This document shows, one piece after another, positions 32,484-41,570 of a stretch of 44,736 nt of DNA. Position numbers and translations under genes: made by a program. The DNA is taken from the NCBI GenBank assembly GCA_027943245.1, contig JANDJZ010000403.1, forward strand, positions 1-44,736. Reading direction: 5' to 3'. The stretch comes from Acanthamoeba sp. SK_2022b (Eukaryota > Discosea > Longamoebia > Acanthamoebidae). Each line of letters starts with the position of its first letter. Position 1 is the stretch's first letter. The notes beneath the pieces were generated by a model. It saw only the letters and a list, made by a program, of their open reading frames with translations. It was not told the origin of the DNA and did no database searches.

Positions 32484-32804
32484 TTAAAAAACACATAACA
32501 AGAAGAACTGTTTTTTCACAAACATCTTTTAAGGGTTGGTACCAATGCGCATTGGGTCTGATTTTGTGTCGACATACCTGTTTTGTACACCAAACAGGCA
32601 CAACGCTCAATTTTGGTTAAGATTTGTGCACTGAGGGGTAGACAAGCGAAATTTCTTCTAAATACCTGGTACTTTACCTAAAATATGTATAGCTTGGGGC
32701 TGGGGTGGAAGAACCAATGCGCATAGGGTCAACACTTCTCTTGTGGGTTTGTGATTGAAAATCTCTGATGATGAAAAAGTGACATCTCAAAATGTACATG
32801 AAAT
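32484..32804 (-). repeat. dispersed repeat copy B (inverted relative to 22892-23191)
   Basis: The reverse complement matches 22892-23191. It keeps CpG at places where copy A has TpG (for example GCGCATTGG against GTGCATTGG). The two copies are about 9.3 kb apart in opposite orientation and could pair in long transcripts. Confidence 0.8.
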
Positions 32805-32815
32805 GAACAGGTGCC

Positions 32816-32950
32816 CTTTGGGTCAAGTACATCTTTGGGTTGGGGTGGTTGAACCAATGCTCATCAGGTCAACACTTCTCTTGTTGTTTTGTGAAAAAGG
32901 TAAGGTGGTGAAAAAGTGACATCTGTGAATGTACAGAATATGCATGGGTT
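32816..32950 (-). repeat. partial tandem copy of the same repeat
   Basis: This repeats the inner third of copy B: GGGTTGGGGTGGTTGAACC, then GGTCAACACTTCTCTTGT and GTGAAAAAGTGACATCT, in the same order as 32697-32790. It points to local duplication within the block. Confidence 0.7.
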
Positions 32951-33399
32951 CCCCTTGTTGGACTGGAGCCTGTGAAGGAGGAGGTTAGGATTGGACACAA
33001 CGCTGGGCACCTGAATCTTGTTCATGTGCCAATCTCCTTCCATGACCTCACAGCAATGCCCATCTTCTGAAAGAATGACATCCACTGTCCTCTTCTTCTT
33101 GCAATGATGCCTCCATTTCATACCCCCTTGTCCATTGCTGTCAATTTCCTCCTGGCCTGGTTGTCCTCATCTTTCTCATTGGGTTTCTCTTCCTTGTCCT
33201 TGCTGACCTTCTCAGCTGGGATGTAGAGCAGCACATACTGAGAATCAACTCTTCTTCCTCCTCCTCTTCCTCATCCTTGCTTGCTTTTTGCTTGTTGCCT
33301 TGGCTTCTTCAGCCTGAGATTTATAGTGAACCTTCTCATCAACCTTGACCAAGTAAGATGGCTTCTCCTCACTGCCAAGGTCACCCAGTACACAGTTAT

Positions 33400-33792
33400 G
33401 CTAAACCTGGTGCTCACTGGAGTAAAGGCATGTGTGTACAGGCGTGCAGTTGCCTGATCAACTTGATCAGGTTCAGGTGCATGGTGCTGCGCTATGATGT
33501 CTGCCAGAACGAGGTGGTCAAGCAGAAGCCCAACACCAACTACATCAAGCTGGACAAGCTGCTGGCCTGGTCAAACATCATCACGCTCCACCTGCTGTTG
33601 CTCAACTTGACGCATCAACACATAGTCAATGACAAGTCTATCACCAAGATGAAGCGCGGCATCATGCTCATCAGTGGTGGCCTGATTGGACCTTGCCTCA
33701 TCAATGGCCTCATGGGCGGCCAGATCAGCTACGCCGGCCTCGACATCTACGAAGAGGAGGAGGCTTATATCTGCCAAGACTACTCTGCTGAG

Positions 33793-33890
<98 letters not shown>

Positions 33891-34255
33891 CACGACACGA
33901 CACGACACGACACACGACACGACACACGACACACGACACACGACACACGACACACGACACACGACACACGACACACGACACACGACACACGACACACGAC
34001 ACACGACACACGACACACGACATACCATGTGCACACTTAAAGACCGATACTGATGGCGATGCGTGTGAGGACAGGTGATCTCAGATTCGGTGCTGGTGCG
34101 TCTGTTCACTTTCCTGAACGTGGTGGTGACAGACCACCAGGCATTCTTTCACCATCGACGTGCTGAACCACATTGCACAGACCACCGCCAAGAACGTGGA
34201 CGCGTTTGTGAAGGGCAAGAAGGCGAGCAGCATCCCGAACGTTCCGAAACAATGA
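33400..34255 (+). pseudogene. D-lactate dehydrogenase (2-hydroxyacid dehydrogenase) C-terminal fragment
   Basis: From ~33472 the frame matches the NAD-domain half of D-lactate dehydrogenase: YDVCQNEVVK, LDKLLAWSNIITLH, HHIVND-like HQHIVNDKSITKMKRGIMLI, and INGLMGGQISYAGLDIYEEE. After an intron with a long microsatellite (33793-34077) it continues with LVRLFTFLNVVVTDHQAFF (catalytic His retained) and, after a one-base shift near 34152, IAQTTAKNVDAFVKGK to a TGA at 34253-34255. The catalytic Arg motif (normally NTSRGG) reads ISGG, and the N-terminal half is not recognisable. LDK and WSN against the usual LDE and xSD are changes expected from CpG decay. The part after the intron has normal CpG content. 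An inactive fragment is likely. Confidence 0.65.
33795..34022. repeat. compound microsatellite (AC)n then (CGACA)n / (CGACACA)n
   Basis: About 93 bases of pure AC dinucleotides (33795-33887) pass into pentamer CGACA and then heptamer CGACACA repeats to 34022. It fills most of the presumed intron of the lactate dehydrogenase fragment and generates long false frames on both strands. Confidence 0.95.
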
Positions 34256-35360
34256 CCTCCTGATAGTTGTTTCATGAAAGTGCACTGGACCGATTAAGTG
34301 ACATTCTATGTTTTCTTTTTGAACAAGATCCTCCACTGGGCGAACGGAAGAACGCGGAATAGGGAAATTTTGCGTTCCAGCGCCACACGGCGAGCTGCTG
34401 CGATGAACTGGACGCAGTGCGGCGAGAGAAAACGAGACTCACACAGGCCCTCGAAGTCCTGGGCTCACAAAGAACGCGGCGTGACGATAGTCACGTCACA
34501 CGCAGGAAGACGAGATAAAGAAGAACGAATAAACTGTATTTTCACAGTAACCGAGAACAGTGTTGTTGTGCGCCGACGCCGAACAGCAGCAAAGCGATGA
34601 GACGGCACAGGCATGGGGAGGTGCTACTGGTAGCCGAGTGTAGACTTTGGTGCCGTCGGCTGAACAGCTCTTCACTCATAATAATTATATTTAATTTGAG
34701 CAGCGAGCGGGGATGCAACGCGTACTGTGGCGCCTCGACATGGTGCACGTGTAACGAAGGACAAAAGCTCTCCAACCACCTTATGGCAGTGCTGCCCCGT
34801 CGGGGAGCACGGTTGCTTTTGCAGGCGTCGACAGATACTCAGGTTTTTGATAGCCCTATTTATCTGGACAAAATCCAGTATATTACCGGTGTTGCATCAT
34901 GTACCAAATTTCGGCAGCAACTGTGACCCTTTTGAACGTGCTCCCCAACGGGTGCAGCACAGCAAGGTACGGGGACCCCTCTTTGATTTTTATTTCTTTG
35001 GGGGGATTTGGCCTAATTACAAACGATTAACCTCCTCAGCCAGGAGAGGCCCACGTAGTACAACCTACAGTCCATTAGCGGCCAAAATGTCCATGTATAC
35101 ACATCCTTTTGCAAAATCTTTAAATTGACTCAATTAACAGTTGATATTGCGACAAATTACAGTCCGGACCCAGCGAAAGGTACAGCCCCTACATCTCCAT
35201 CTGCTTAATTTGTGCTCATACAGATTACAGATGCATTTTAGCAGCGCAATACAACACAAAGACAACGACTTAGCGTGGTTCATGTGGATCGCGGACAACT
35301 CACAAGTCGTTTCCATGTCTAGGAACGAAAGTACGAGACATGTGTGTTGCGTTCTGACCT
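34256..35360. other. gene-poor stretch
   Basis: Apart from the inverted repeat listed at 34783-34966, I see no recognisable gene. Short frames (34298-34600, 34597-34926, 34727-35128) lack domains. An AATAAA at about 34528 could end a transcript from the left. Exon-like coding near 35230-35330 (DLAWFMWIADNSQVVSMSRN) may belong to the small gene that follows. Confidence 0.35.
34783..34966. repeat. short element with ~25-base imperfect inverted ends
   Basis: GTGCTGCCCCGTCGGGGAGCACG (34786-34808) and the inverted match at about 34938-34962 (CGTGCTCCCCAACGGGTGCAGCAC) flank about 130 bases with no gene. The layout is MITE-like, but no target duplication was established. Confidence 0.4.
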
Positions 35361-35364
35361 CCAG

Positions 35365-35627
35365 ATGCAGCTACATCAAGCCTCTCATACACAAGAGAGA
35401 GAGAGAGAGACGCTACACTATGACTACGTGGCGATATTTGGCAAGGCGCCAGAGAACACCGAAGCCTACATTCACCACTACCACAGGTGGCGCTTCACGT
35501 CTACAACTTTTGCACTATGTATAACATCATCGATCAATGGCCTTGCAACAGCACGGAGGAGGCGGACCCAAACGAGATCGCCACGATAGACGAGGAGGCC
35601 AAGGAGGAGGCAAGCAGTATGAAGTAG
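35365..35627 (+). CDS. small acidic-tailed protein or last exons of a gene, unknown
   Basis: Two exons, 35365-35486 and 35552-35627, join in phase at GT-AG. They read YDYVAIFGKAPENTEAYIHH, then STEEADPNEIATIDEEAKEE and a TAG at 35625-35627 (65 residues from ATG 35365). The first ~20 residues contain an Arg/Glu run from a GA repeat (35395-35412). Sequence upstream (35230-35335) may supply earlier exons, but the junction phase does not fit. No family is recognised. Confidence 0.35.
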
Positions 35628-35648
35628 AGGCGACATGCTGCGTAGTGT

Positions 35649-35846
35649 TTATTTGGGTGCTTTATTTAACAGAGACCTACACTTTGCCCATCGACTCCCT
35701 GCTTGCTGCAGCAGATCGAAGCGCTGCTCCTCCTTTTTCCAGGCCCAGCTGCGTTTCTCCTCCAACGCAGCACGTCGAGGTGGGGGCGAGCAAAGAACGA
35801 GTTCCTTCATGTCTCCGTTCGCCCAGTGTCCCATACGCCTTGGCAA
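35649..35846 (-). other. possible coding exon, minus strand
   Basis: A 65-codon frame reading AALEEKRSWAWKKEEQRFDL looks like a charged helical exon, but it has no start context, no partner exon and no domain. It lies directly behind the stop of the secreted gene at 35862. Listed only as a weak candidate. Confidence 0.2.
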
Positions 35847-35861
35847 ACAATGGTCACTTAT

Positions 35862-36611
35862 CTAGAAGAGTGCGGCGCAGGTCTCGAACGTATCGATTGA
35901 CAGGTCGTTGGGGGCTGTGCTGTTGCCGTAGGCCATCATCATCTCATCGGCGTAGCACCGGCGGTCCACGTAGAAGGCCGCCCACATATTCTGGTCGCCC
36001 AATTGAGGCGTCCATGAGCAGATGGGGCCGGGGGATGGGACGCCTCCGCACGTGTTATAACGATTCGGTCGGACAAGGCCGAACACCCTGATGACTGCTT
36101 GGGTGCAGAGGAGGGTGGCCTGAACCCAATTGCCCTCGTTGGCCATGAAGCCATCGACTGCGACGTAGTTGATCGCGTTCCACAGAACTGTATCCACTAT
36201 GTAGGTCCTGTTGTCGCCATTGAAGTTGATAGACACTGAGCAGTTAACGCCCGAAGAATCGTCCAGTGTGCTATCCGATGAGACCGCGACCTCCTCCGAG
36301 TCTGTAGAGTTCATCGGGCTGGAGGCGTAGAAGGCAAACCCGTTAGCGTGCCAACAGCAAGCCGGTCCACAACCGGAGCCCGCACAGATCGCGAAGGTCT
36401 GCTGCCAGTACGATACAGCGTAATAATCGATTTCATAGTAGGTTCCTGTGGAGGCGAAGCCCCAGTCGGCACGCCAACCTGGAGGGTTGCCTGGCGAAGT
36501 TTGATACACTCCAGGGCATAGAGGAGCCCCAACCAACTCGTCCGACGCCCAGGCGGGGCTGACAACGACGACGGAAAGCAGTAGCGCAACGAACATTGAG
36601 AATAGCGACAT
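35862..36611 (-). CDS. secreted Cys-containing glycoprotein, function unknown
   Basis: A single-exon frame of 249 residues from ATG at 36611. The start is chosen because it begins a clear signal peptide (SLFSMFVALLLSVVVVSPAW, cleavage likely after AWA); the frame is open further upstream but less plausibly coding. The mature part has many aromatic residues and about ten Cys (ICAGSGCGPACCWHANG, NTCGGVPSPGPICSW), and N-glycosylation sequons NST (twice), NRT and NCS. No membrane helix or anchor is seen after the signal peptide. I do not recognise a domain; an extracellular or vacuolar protein is the safe reading. Confidence 0.7.
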   Translation of the reverse strand: MSLFSMFVALLLSVVVVSPAWASDELVGAPLCPGVYQTSPGNPPGWRADWGFASTGTYYEIDYYAVSYWQQTFAICAGSGCGPACCWHANGFAFYASSPMNSTDSEEVAVSSDSTLDDSSGVNCSVSINFNGDNRTYIVDTVLWNAINYVAVDGFMANEGNWVQATLLCTQAVIRVFGLVRPNRYNTCGGVPSPGPICSWTPQLGDQNMWAAFYVDRRCYADEMMMAYGNSTAPNDLSIDTFETCAALF

Positions 36612-36714
36612 GGTATGAGCTTCTCTTTGGCTGCACTCAGGAAGCAAGGCAAAGTGAAGGAAGGGCACCCAAACGCCCACACCCAACCTTCCTCTTTCAG
36701 AACGCACCGATACC

Positions 36715-36839
36715 AAGGCCGAGAAGACTTCTGTGGACGTTGTGGCGATTGACTGCTAAGGTAAATTGGCAATTTTCACCAAGTTAGGCGATGACTAAGG
36801 CCAAGAAGATTTCTGTGGACGTTGTGGAGATTGGCTGCT
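36715..36839 (+). repeat. 43-base direct repeat pair
   Basis: 36715-36757 and 36797-36839 (both beginning AAGGCC and containing TTCTGTGGACGTTGTGG) differ at only a few positions and start 82 bases apart. The second lies at the start of a 103-codon frame (36791-37102) that shows no domain and is probably not a gene. Confidence 0.8.
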
Positions 36840-37259
36840 GTGAACTCTCTTTCAGATTGACCACAGCACGTGCGTCCCTTCTTGGCAAAAACGGTGCGTA
36901 CCTACTTGGCGAGATACGGACGGATTTAAGTGGAAGATCTCGCCCCAAGCCAGGAGCATGTCTGAGGAACCAGGACTGTCTAAGTGAACATGTTGTATGC
37001 ACTAGTGTGGGTGCGGTTGCATATCCTACAGATGATGGGAACGAGGAGATAGGAACAGACCTCGTCTGCAGCCTTAACTTGACTCAAGCTGTCTTTGCCT
37101 GACAGAGAGGAAGCGCACAATGGAAATGAGTGCTACTTCATACGCAAAGGCACAACGGACTCCTGCACACTCCGCGGCTGCTCCTCTCGTTTTGTTAGGT
37201 TTATTCCCTGTACATGTTGGAGCTGTTTCACCACTTAAGCTACGACGTGGCTGCCATCA
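36840..37259. other. intergenic, no gene supported
   Basis: The short frames here have no domain. It lies between the divergent 5' region of the secreted glycoprotein gene and the 3' end of the minus-strand nitronate monooxygenase gene, so it should contain a promoter on the left side and a terminator on the right, neither of which I can place. Confidence 0.3.
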
Positions 37260-38443
37260 TTATATGTGCAGCCTCTCGCTCAGCTGGCGCACCACTCGGT
37301 CGCACTCGGCCGCCGCCTCCTTGACGATCTCGCCCGCTGGCTTGACCTCCCGGGCCAGCCCCACGCCCGTGCCGGCCCACACCACCAGCCGTCGGTAGTC
37401 GGCCTCGTCCACGGCCCGCCCGTAGGCCGACTTGAGCGCCTCCTTGGCCGCGGGGCTGCCGTCCCCGCGCTCCCATTCGGCCACCGTGTCATTGCGCAGG
37501 GCACGGCCGTCGTAGGCCTGCGGCCAGCCCGTGGTGCCGCGCATGTCGTCAAACAGTCGCGTGCGTACGGTCGACTGGCCGCCGTCGCTGGCCTCGATCA
37601 CTGCACGCTGCAGGCCCGGCCGCACGTTGGCCTCGCACGACGCCAGGAATCGCGTGCCCATGACCGCGCCGTCGGCTCCCAGTGCCAGGGCGGCGGCCAG
37701 GCCGCGGCCGTCCATTACGCCGCCGGCGGCCAGGAGCGGCACGGAGCGCGGCAGTGCGTCGCGGACCTCGGGCACCAGCGAGATCAAGCCGGCGCCGGTC
37801 TTCGAGCCGTGGCCGCCGGCGTCGGCTCCCTGCGCCACTATAACGTCGACGCCGGCCTCGACCGCGTCCAGCGCCTCGCGCACGCTCGCCACCTGCGCAA
37901 AGATGACCGGCCCCCGCGTCGATGGCGAGGCCGATGACGAAGAGTGACGCGTCACGGCGTCGACCCACGAGCGGAAGCCGGCGGCGCCGGGCGTGGCCGG
38001 GGCAAAGAGAGCGGAAGCCGGCGGCGCCGGGCGTGGCCGGGGCAAAGAGCCACAGGGCGCAGGGGCGGTGGGCCAGTATGGTCCCCAGCGCCTTGTCGAT
38101 CTGGGCGGCGTCACCGCCGCCGGCCGACGCCCAGGCGATGAGCCCCACGCCGACCGACAGCGGCTCGCCGGCGCCGACGTTCAAGAGCGAACGCGCACGG
38201 TGCAGCTCAGAGTCGAGCTTGGGCAGGTCGTAGCCTGTGCAGAGGAGTGAGCCAAAAGGAGCAGTTGGTAGGGAGAAGAAGAGGGAGAGGGGGGAGCGCA
38301 CCGCCAGCGATGAAGCCGAGGCCTTGCGCTCTGGAAACCGCGACTGCGAGGTCTGCGCCCGAGATGAGCGCCAGCGGCGCTGCAACGATGGGATGCTTCA
38401 TATGCGGCAGCAGAGAGCGAAGATGCGCAGCGCTAGACGTCAT
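37260..38443 (-). CDS. nitronate monooxygenase (2-nitropropane dioxygenase-like), frame broken by a 40-base tandem duplication
   Basis: Exon 1 is 38443-38302 (ATG at 38443), exon 2 is 38234-37260, with a GT-AG intron between. Family landmarks: HPIVAAPLALISGADLAVAV and GLGFIAGGYD at the start; VIVAQGADAGGHG (FMN phosphate/catalytic His region, ~residues 180-195); LAAGGVMDGRGLAAALALGA and GAVMGTRFLA. Such flavoenzymes oxidise nitronates or propionate-3-nitronate. A perfect-looking 40-base direct duplication at 37971-38050 shifts the frame; removing one unit restores a single open frame of the usual ~350 residues. Either this allele is inactivated or the duplication is an assembly artefact. Confidence 0.8.
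37971..38050. repeat. 40-base tandem duplication
   Basis: Two adjacent units (37971-38010 and 38011-38050) starting GCGGAAGCCGGCGGCGCCGG are identical except for the last base. They code for the PATPGAAGFRS segment of the nitronate monooxygenase. Confidence 0.9.
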
Positions 38444-38499
38444 TGCTATTTTGTCTGGCCCGTTGTAAAATGGCTTTTTTATGAAACTTTTATCAAAGG

Positions 38500-39110
38500 C
38501 CACGCAGCTTTTTTAATATCGCCAGCTTGGGGTGTCGACCATGAGGTCTGGTTTGAGCACAGCCTCCATCATTGAGCTGTGATCCATTAGAAGTGGTGGT
38601 GCAGTTGCTCTGGTTGTTCAATCTGTGGTTGCCACAGCACAATATGGCACTGTTGCACCATTTGCAAGTATAGGGACTGAAGGTCACTCCCCAAGGTTAA
38701 AGTTGATGGTCATGAAGGACTTGCAGGTGACCCTGGCCCCAGATTGATAGGAGCTGTACCAGGCAGTGTAAAGATGAGCAGAAACCCACCCTGGGGAGAA
38801 GAGAGAGGATATTATGCCATTGAGATGAGTTTTCCAAAGGAACACATGTGCATGCCACTTGGCTGTGATGGTGGTATCACACGCTGGGGCAGTGTCTACC
38901 TTTCCACTGCACCTTGAACGAAGGCGTGTATCATGTGGCATGTGGTGTTGGACAGAAAAAAAGGCAGGGTGAGGAGAATTTCCTGTCGCGGAAATTTTCT
39001 TTGTACAAAAGAAAAAAGAAAAGGGAAGCGATGAAATACCAACCACAACCGGGCGGGACCAGTCCGCATTGAAGGCAACCGGCACCCAGCAGGGCACAGT
39101 GAACGACACA
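38500..39110. other. intergenic, partly CpG-poor
   Basis: 38580-38870 has very few CpG and no domain; the 206-codon minus-strand frame (38684-39304) overlaps the start of the SDR gene and looks like a shadow. The last ~100 bases should hold the SDR promoter. Nothing else is recognised. Confidence 0.35.
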
Positions 39111-39118
39111 CGACCAAC

Positions 39119-40383
39119 ATGGAAATAGACAGGCTCTTTGGGGTGAAGGGTAAGGTGGTGCTGGTTACTGGAGGCGGACGGGGCATTGGCCTGATGATCG
39201 CCCACGGCTTTGTGCGCAACGGAGCCACCGTCTACATCGCCTCCCGCTCCAAGAAGGTAGCACATTTTTAACTCTAATACTTTTTGATGCTTTCTTTTAG
39301 ACACACATTTTTATTATATTTCTTATTAATTTTGCCTCCACAGGAGTGCGACAAAGCGGCAGAGGACATGAACAAGGCAGGGCCGGGCAAGTGTGTGGCT
39401 CTGTCTTCGGCCAACATCGCCACGCCCGGTACGCGGCCTGCCCACAGTCGCGACTGCCCGTACTTTTTTAAGCTTACGCGTGTGTTTCTCTCTCTCTCTC
39501 TCCGTAGAGGGTCGCAAGAAGGTGGTGGAGGGACTCTCGTCGCTTGAAGACCATCTCGACATCCTCGTCAACAACTCGGGGTCGGCCTTCTCTTCCACCT
39601 ACTCACGTACAACTACCCTGGCGCTGAATGTGGCGTTGCTGCAGGTGCACGTGGGGAGCGCCCATCGAGGACTTTACCGAGAGTGCGTGGGACAAGGTGA
39701 TGGACCTCAACGTGAAGGCCCTCTTCTTCCTCACCCGCGACCTCCTGCCGCTCCTGCAAAAGAAGGCCACCGCGGTCGATCCCGCGCGGGTCATCAACCT
39801 CGGCTCCATCGACGGTACCCGTTCATTTTCAAACAAAAATCTTGTAAATTTACTTTTATTTTAATTTTTCAAGTTTCAATATATATACTTATATATTAAT
39901 GTGCGCAACCGGGTTGACTGACCATTTGTGACGTCTACCTATCCCTATTCTGGTACCGGCTCCACACACGACACAACACAAGCGTGCCGCGCTGTGTACT
40001 GATCGGTGCGTGCAGCCAGCAAGGCGGCGGTACACCAGCTGACCAGAGTGCTGGCCAACCGGCTCGCCAGCATGAACATCACGGTCAACGCTGTGGCCGC
40101 TGGTCCGTTCGAGGTACATGCCCACGCCCGCCTTCGGCCCCAACCGTGCTCATGCTGAATGGGCTACGTTGCTCTGTTGCTCTCTCTCTTATAGAGCAAG
40201 ATGATGGCCGAGACCCTGCGCACGTTCGGCGAGGTGATCAAGGCCAACGTGCCCCGAGGCCGCATCGGCGAGCCGGAGGACATCGCGGGCATGTGCATCT
40301 TCCTCGCCTCCCGAGCTGGCGCCTTCGTAACCGGAACCATCATCCCTCTCGAGGGCGGCATCCTCTCCGCCGCCCGCCTGTAG
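39119..40383 (+). CDS. short-chain dehydrogenase/reductase (SDR)
   Basis: Exons: 39119-39256, 39344-39428, 39508-39580, 39645-39814, a small exon ending at 39952, 40016-40113 and 40195-40383. Motifs in order: cofactor loop VTGGGRGIG (residues ~16-24), NNSGCTWGAP (the NNAG equivalent, split by an intron), LGSID, and the active site YSASKAAV, whose Tyr lies at the end of the small exon and Lys at the start of the next. C-terminal ITVNAVAAGPFESKM and GTIIPLEGG. The family oxidises or reduces alcohols/ketones with NAD(P)(H); this subtype resembles cytosolic or peroxisomal multi-substrate SDRs. The 5' side of the small exon lacks an obvious AG acceptor, so its start is not defined. Confidence 0.85.
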
Positions 40384-40555
40384 ACGCCCACTCTGCTGCT
40401 CAGTGGTGAGGCCAGCGTTGCACTATTCGTGCAGTTCGGTTCGAGGAAAATGTGCGTTCTTGCTTTTTCTCATTCTTCTGTTTGGAGTAGACGCATCGCA
40501 TCTCGAGACAACTTTCAATATATAACTTGCCAATTCGAGCGGCGATTTTTTCGAA

Positions 40556-41395
40556 ATGAGACGAAGCTCAACCGCATTTACATCGTCTTGGAGCAGCGGC
40601 TGCCGAGGTGCCGCTCGCTTTGCGACTTCATCTTCCCTTTCGTCGGCGACTCTCGCCCCCTCATCCAGCTCTCGCTTCCTCTCTTCATCGGCCACTTCAT
40701 CTGCTTCGTCTTCGCTTTCGACTCTGCTGCGTACTCAGCGATCTTCATCGCTCCTTAATCGATCGATCGCCACCAAGCCGAGCGGAGGCGGAAGATTGCC
40801 ATTTGCTTCGGCAGAGGGCACACCTTCCGCTGCGCGCGGGAGCATCTATGGCAGTGTGAATGCGACATCGCTTCTGGCTCCTCTCTCGGTAGCCGTTACT
40901 CGCGCGGAAGGGTTGGCCACATCAACGAGCAAGGCCGACGGTGAGGAGAGCGATGAGCCGTCGTCACGGAGTCGCCCATCGCCCACGGCATCTCCACCAC
41001 CCGGAGATGCCACCGCAGTGCCCGCAGATGAAGAGAAGCCAAAGCTGGGCAAGATCCGCACCTTCCTCAAAAAGTACGGCGCGGTGGGCGTGGTAACGTA
41101 CTTTGGCCTCTACGGCGCGACCCTGGCCTCTTTCTACGGCGCCTTCTCGAGCGGCCTCTTGTTCGCCGGCGATGTCGTGGGCCTCATCGAGTTCCTTCAC
41201 CTTGGCGATGTCTTTGACGAGTCTCTACTCACCCCCAAGGTGGGCAACTTTGCGCTGGCGTGGGTCTCCACCAAGTTCACCGAGCCGCTGCGCTTCGCCA
41301 TCACCCTCGCCATCACGCCCTCCATCTCCCGCTGGTGGACGGGCCACCATCAGCACAAGCTCGAGATCAAGGCAAAGAAGGAGAGAGGCGAATGA
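40556..41395 (+). CDS. DUF1279 / FAM210-like mitochondrial membrane protein
   Basis: A single exon of 279 residues. The first ~80 residues are Ser/Arg/Ala/Leu-rich without acidic residues (MRRSSTAFTSSWSSGCRGAA), a probable mitochondrial presequence. A Ser/Pro/Glu linker leads to the DUF1279 domain at ~165-265: KIRTFLKKYGAVGVVTYFGL is the family hallmark, followed by a membrane helix region (YGATLASFYGAFSSGLLFAG) and FALAWVSTKFTEPLRFAITL. The protein ends in a basic tail (KLEIKAKKERGE). FAM210 proteins sit in mitochondrial membranes and affect translation and lipid homeostasis; the role here is by analogy. The start is the first ATG after a pyrimidine-poor leader. Confidence 0.8.
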   Translation: MRRSSTAFTSSWSSGCRGAARFATSSSLSSATLAPSSSSRFLSSSATSSASSSLSTLLRTQRSSSLLNRSIATKPSGGGRLPFASAEGTPSAARGSIYGSVNATSLLAPLSVAVTRAEGLATSTSKADGEESDEPSSRSRPSPTASPPPGDATAVPADEEKPKLGKIRTFLKKYGAVGVVTYFGLYGATLASFYGAFSSGLLFAGDVVGLIEFLHLGDVFDESLLTPKVGNFALAWVSTKFTEPLRFAITLAITPSISRWWTGHHQHKLEIKAKKERGE

Positions 41396-41570
41396 GCAAG
41401 CAGAGGACGCGACCACAAGCAAGCACTGACAGTGTTCGTGTAGAGGCGTTTGTTACAAAAGTTGTTTTTGATTGGAATGCCTGGCATTCATTTATGGCCA
41501 TTTTTCGGCGACAGGAAATAACCGGCCGCCCGCAGGAAAAAATCGTTCAGTCTGGCCGGAGAGGAAGAGG

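Larger units (their letters stand above)
31450..33340. repeat. second CpG-poor block with repeats, no intact gene
   Basis: Almost CpG-free sequence with purine-rich runs (31930-32010) and dispersed repeat copies at 32484-32804 and 32816-32950. On the minus strand, Lys/Glu-rich pieces (EEKPSYLVKVDEKVHYKSQA at about 33365-33305, YVLLYIPAEKVSKDKEEKPN at about 33240-33180, MKWRHHCKKKRTVDVILSED from 33121) may be remnants of one gene, but they lie in different frames and I cannot assign a family. Confidence 0.5.

Noticed and set aside
33795..34022. Possible CRISPR-like array
   Set aside because: The units are 2, 5 and 7 bases with no spacers; this is a microsatellite in a eukaryotic intron.
33571..34109. 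Cys/Val repeat frames and (HT)n frames
   Set aside because: They are translations of the AC and CGACACA microsatellite.
36791..37102. 103-codon plus-strand frame as a gene
   Set aside because: It begins inside a short direct repeat, has no domain and lacks the strong codon pattern of the neighbouring genes.
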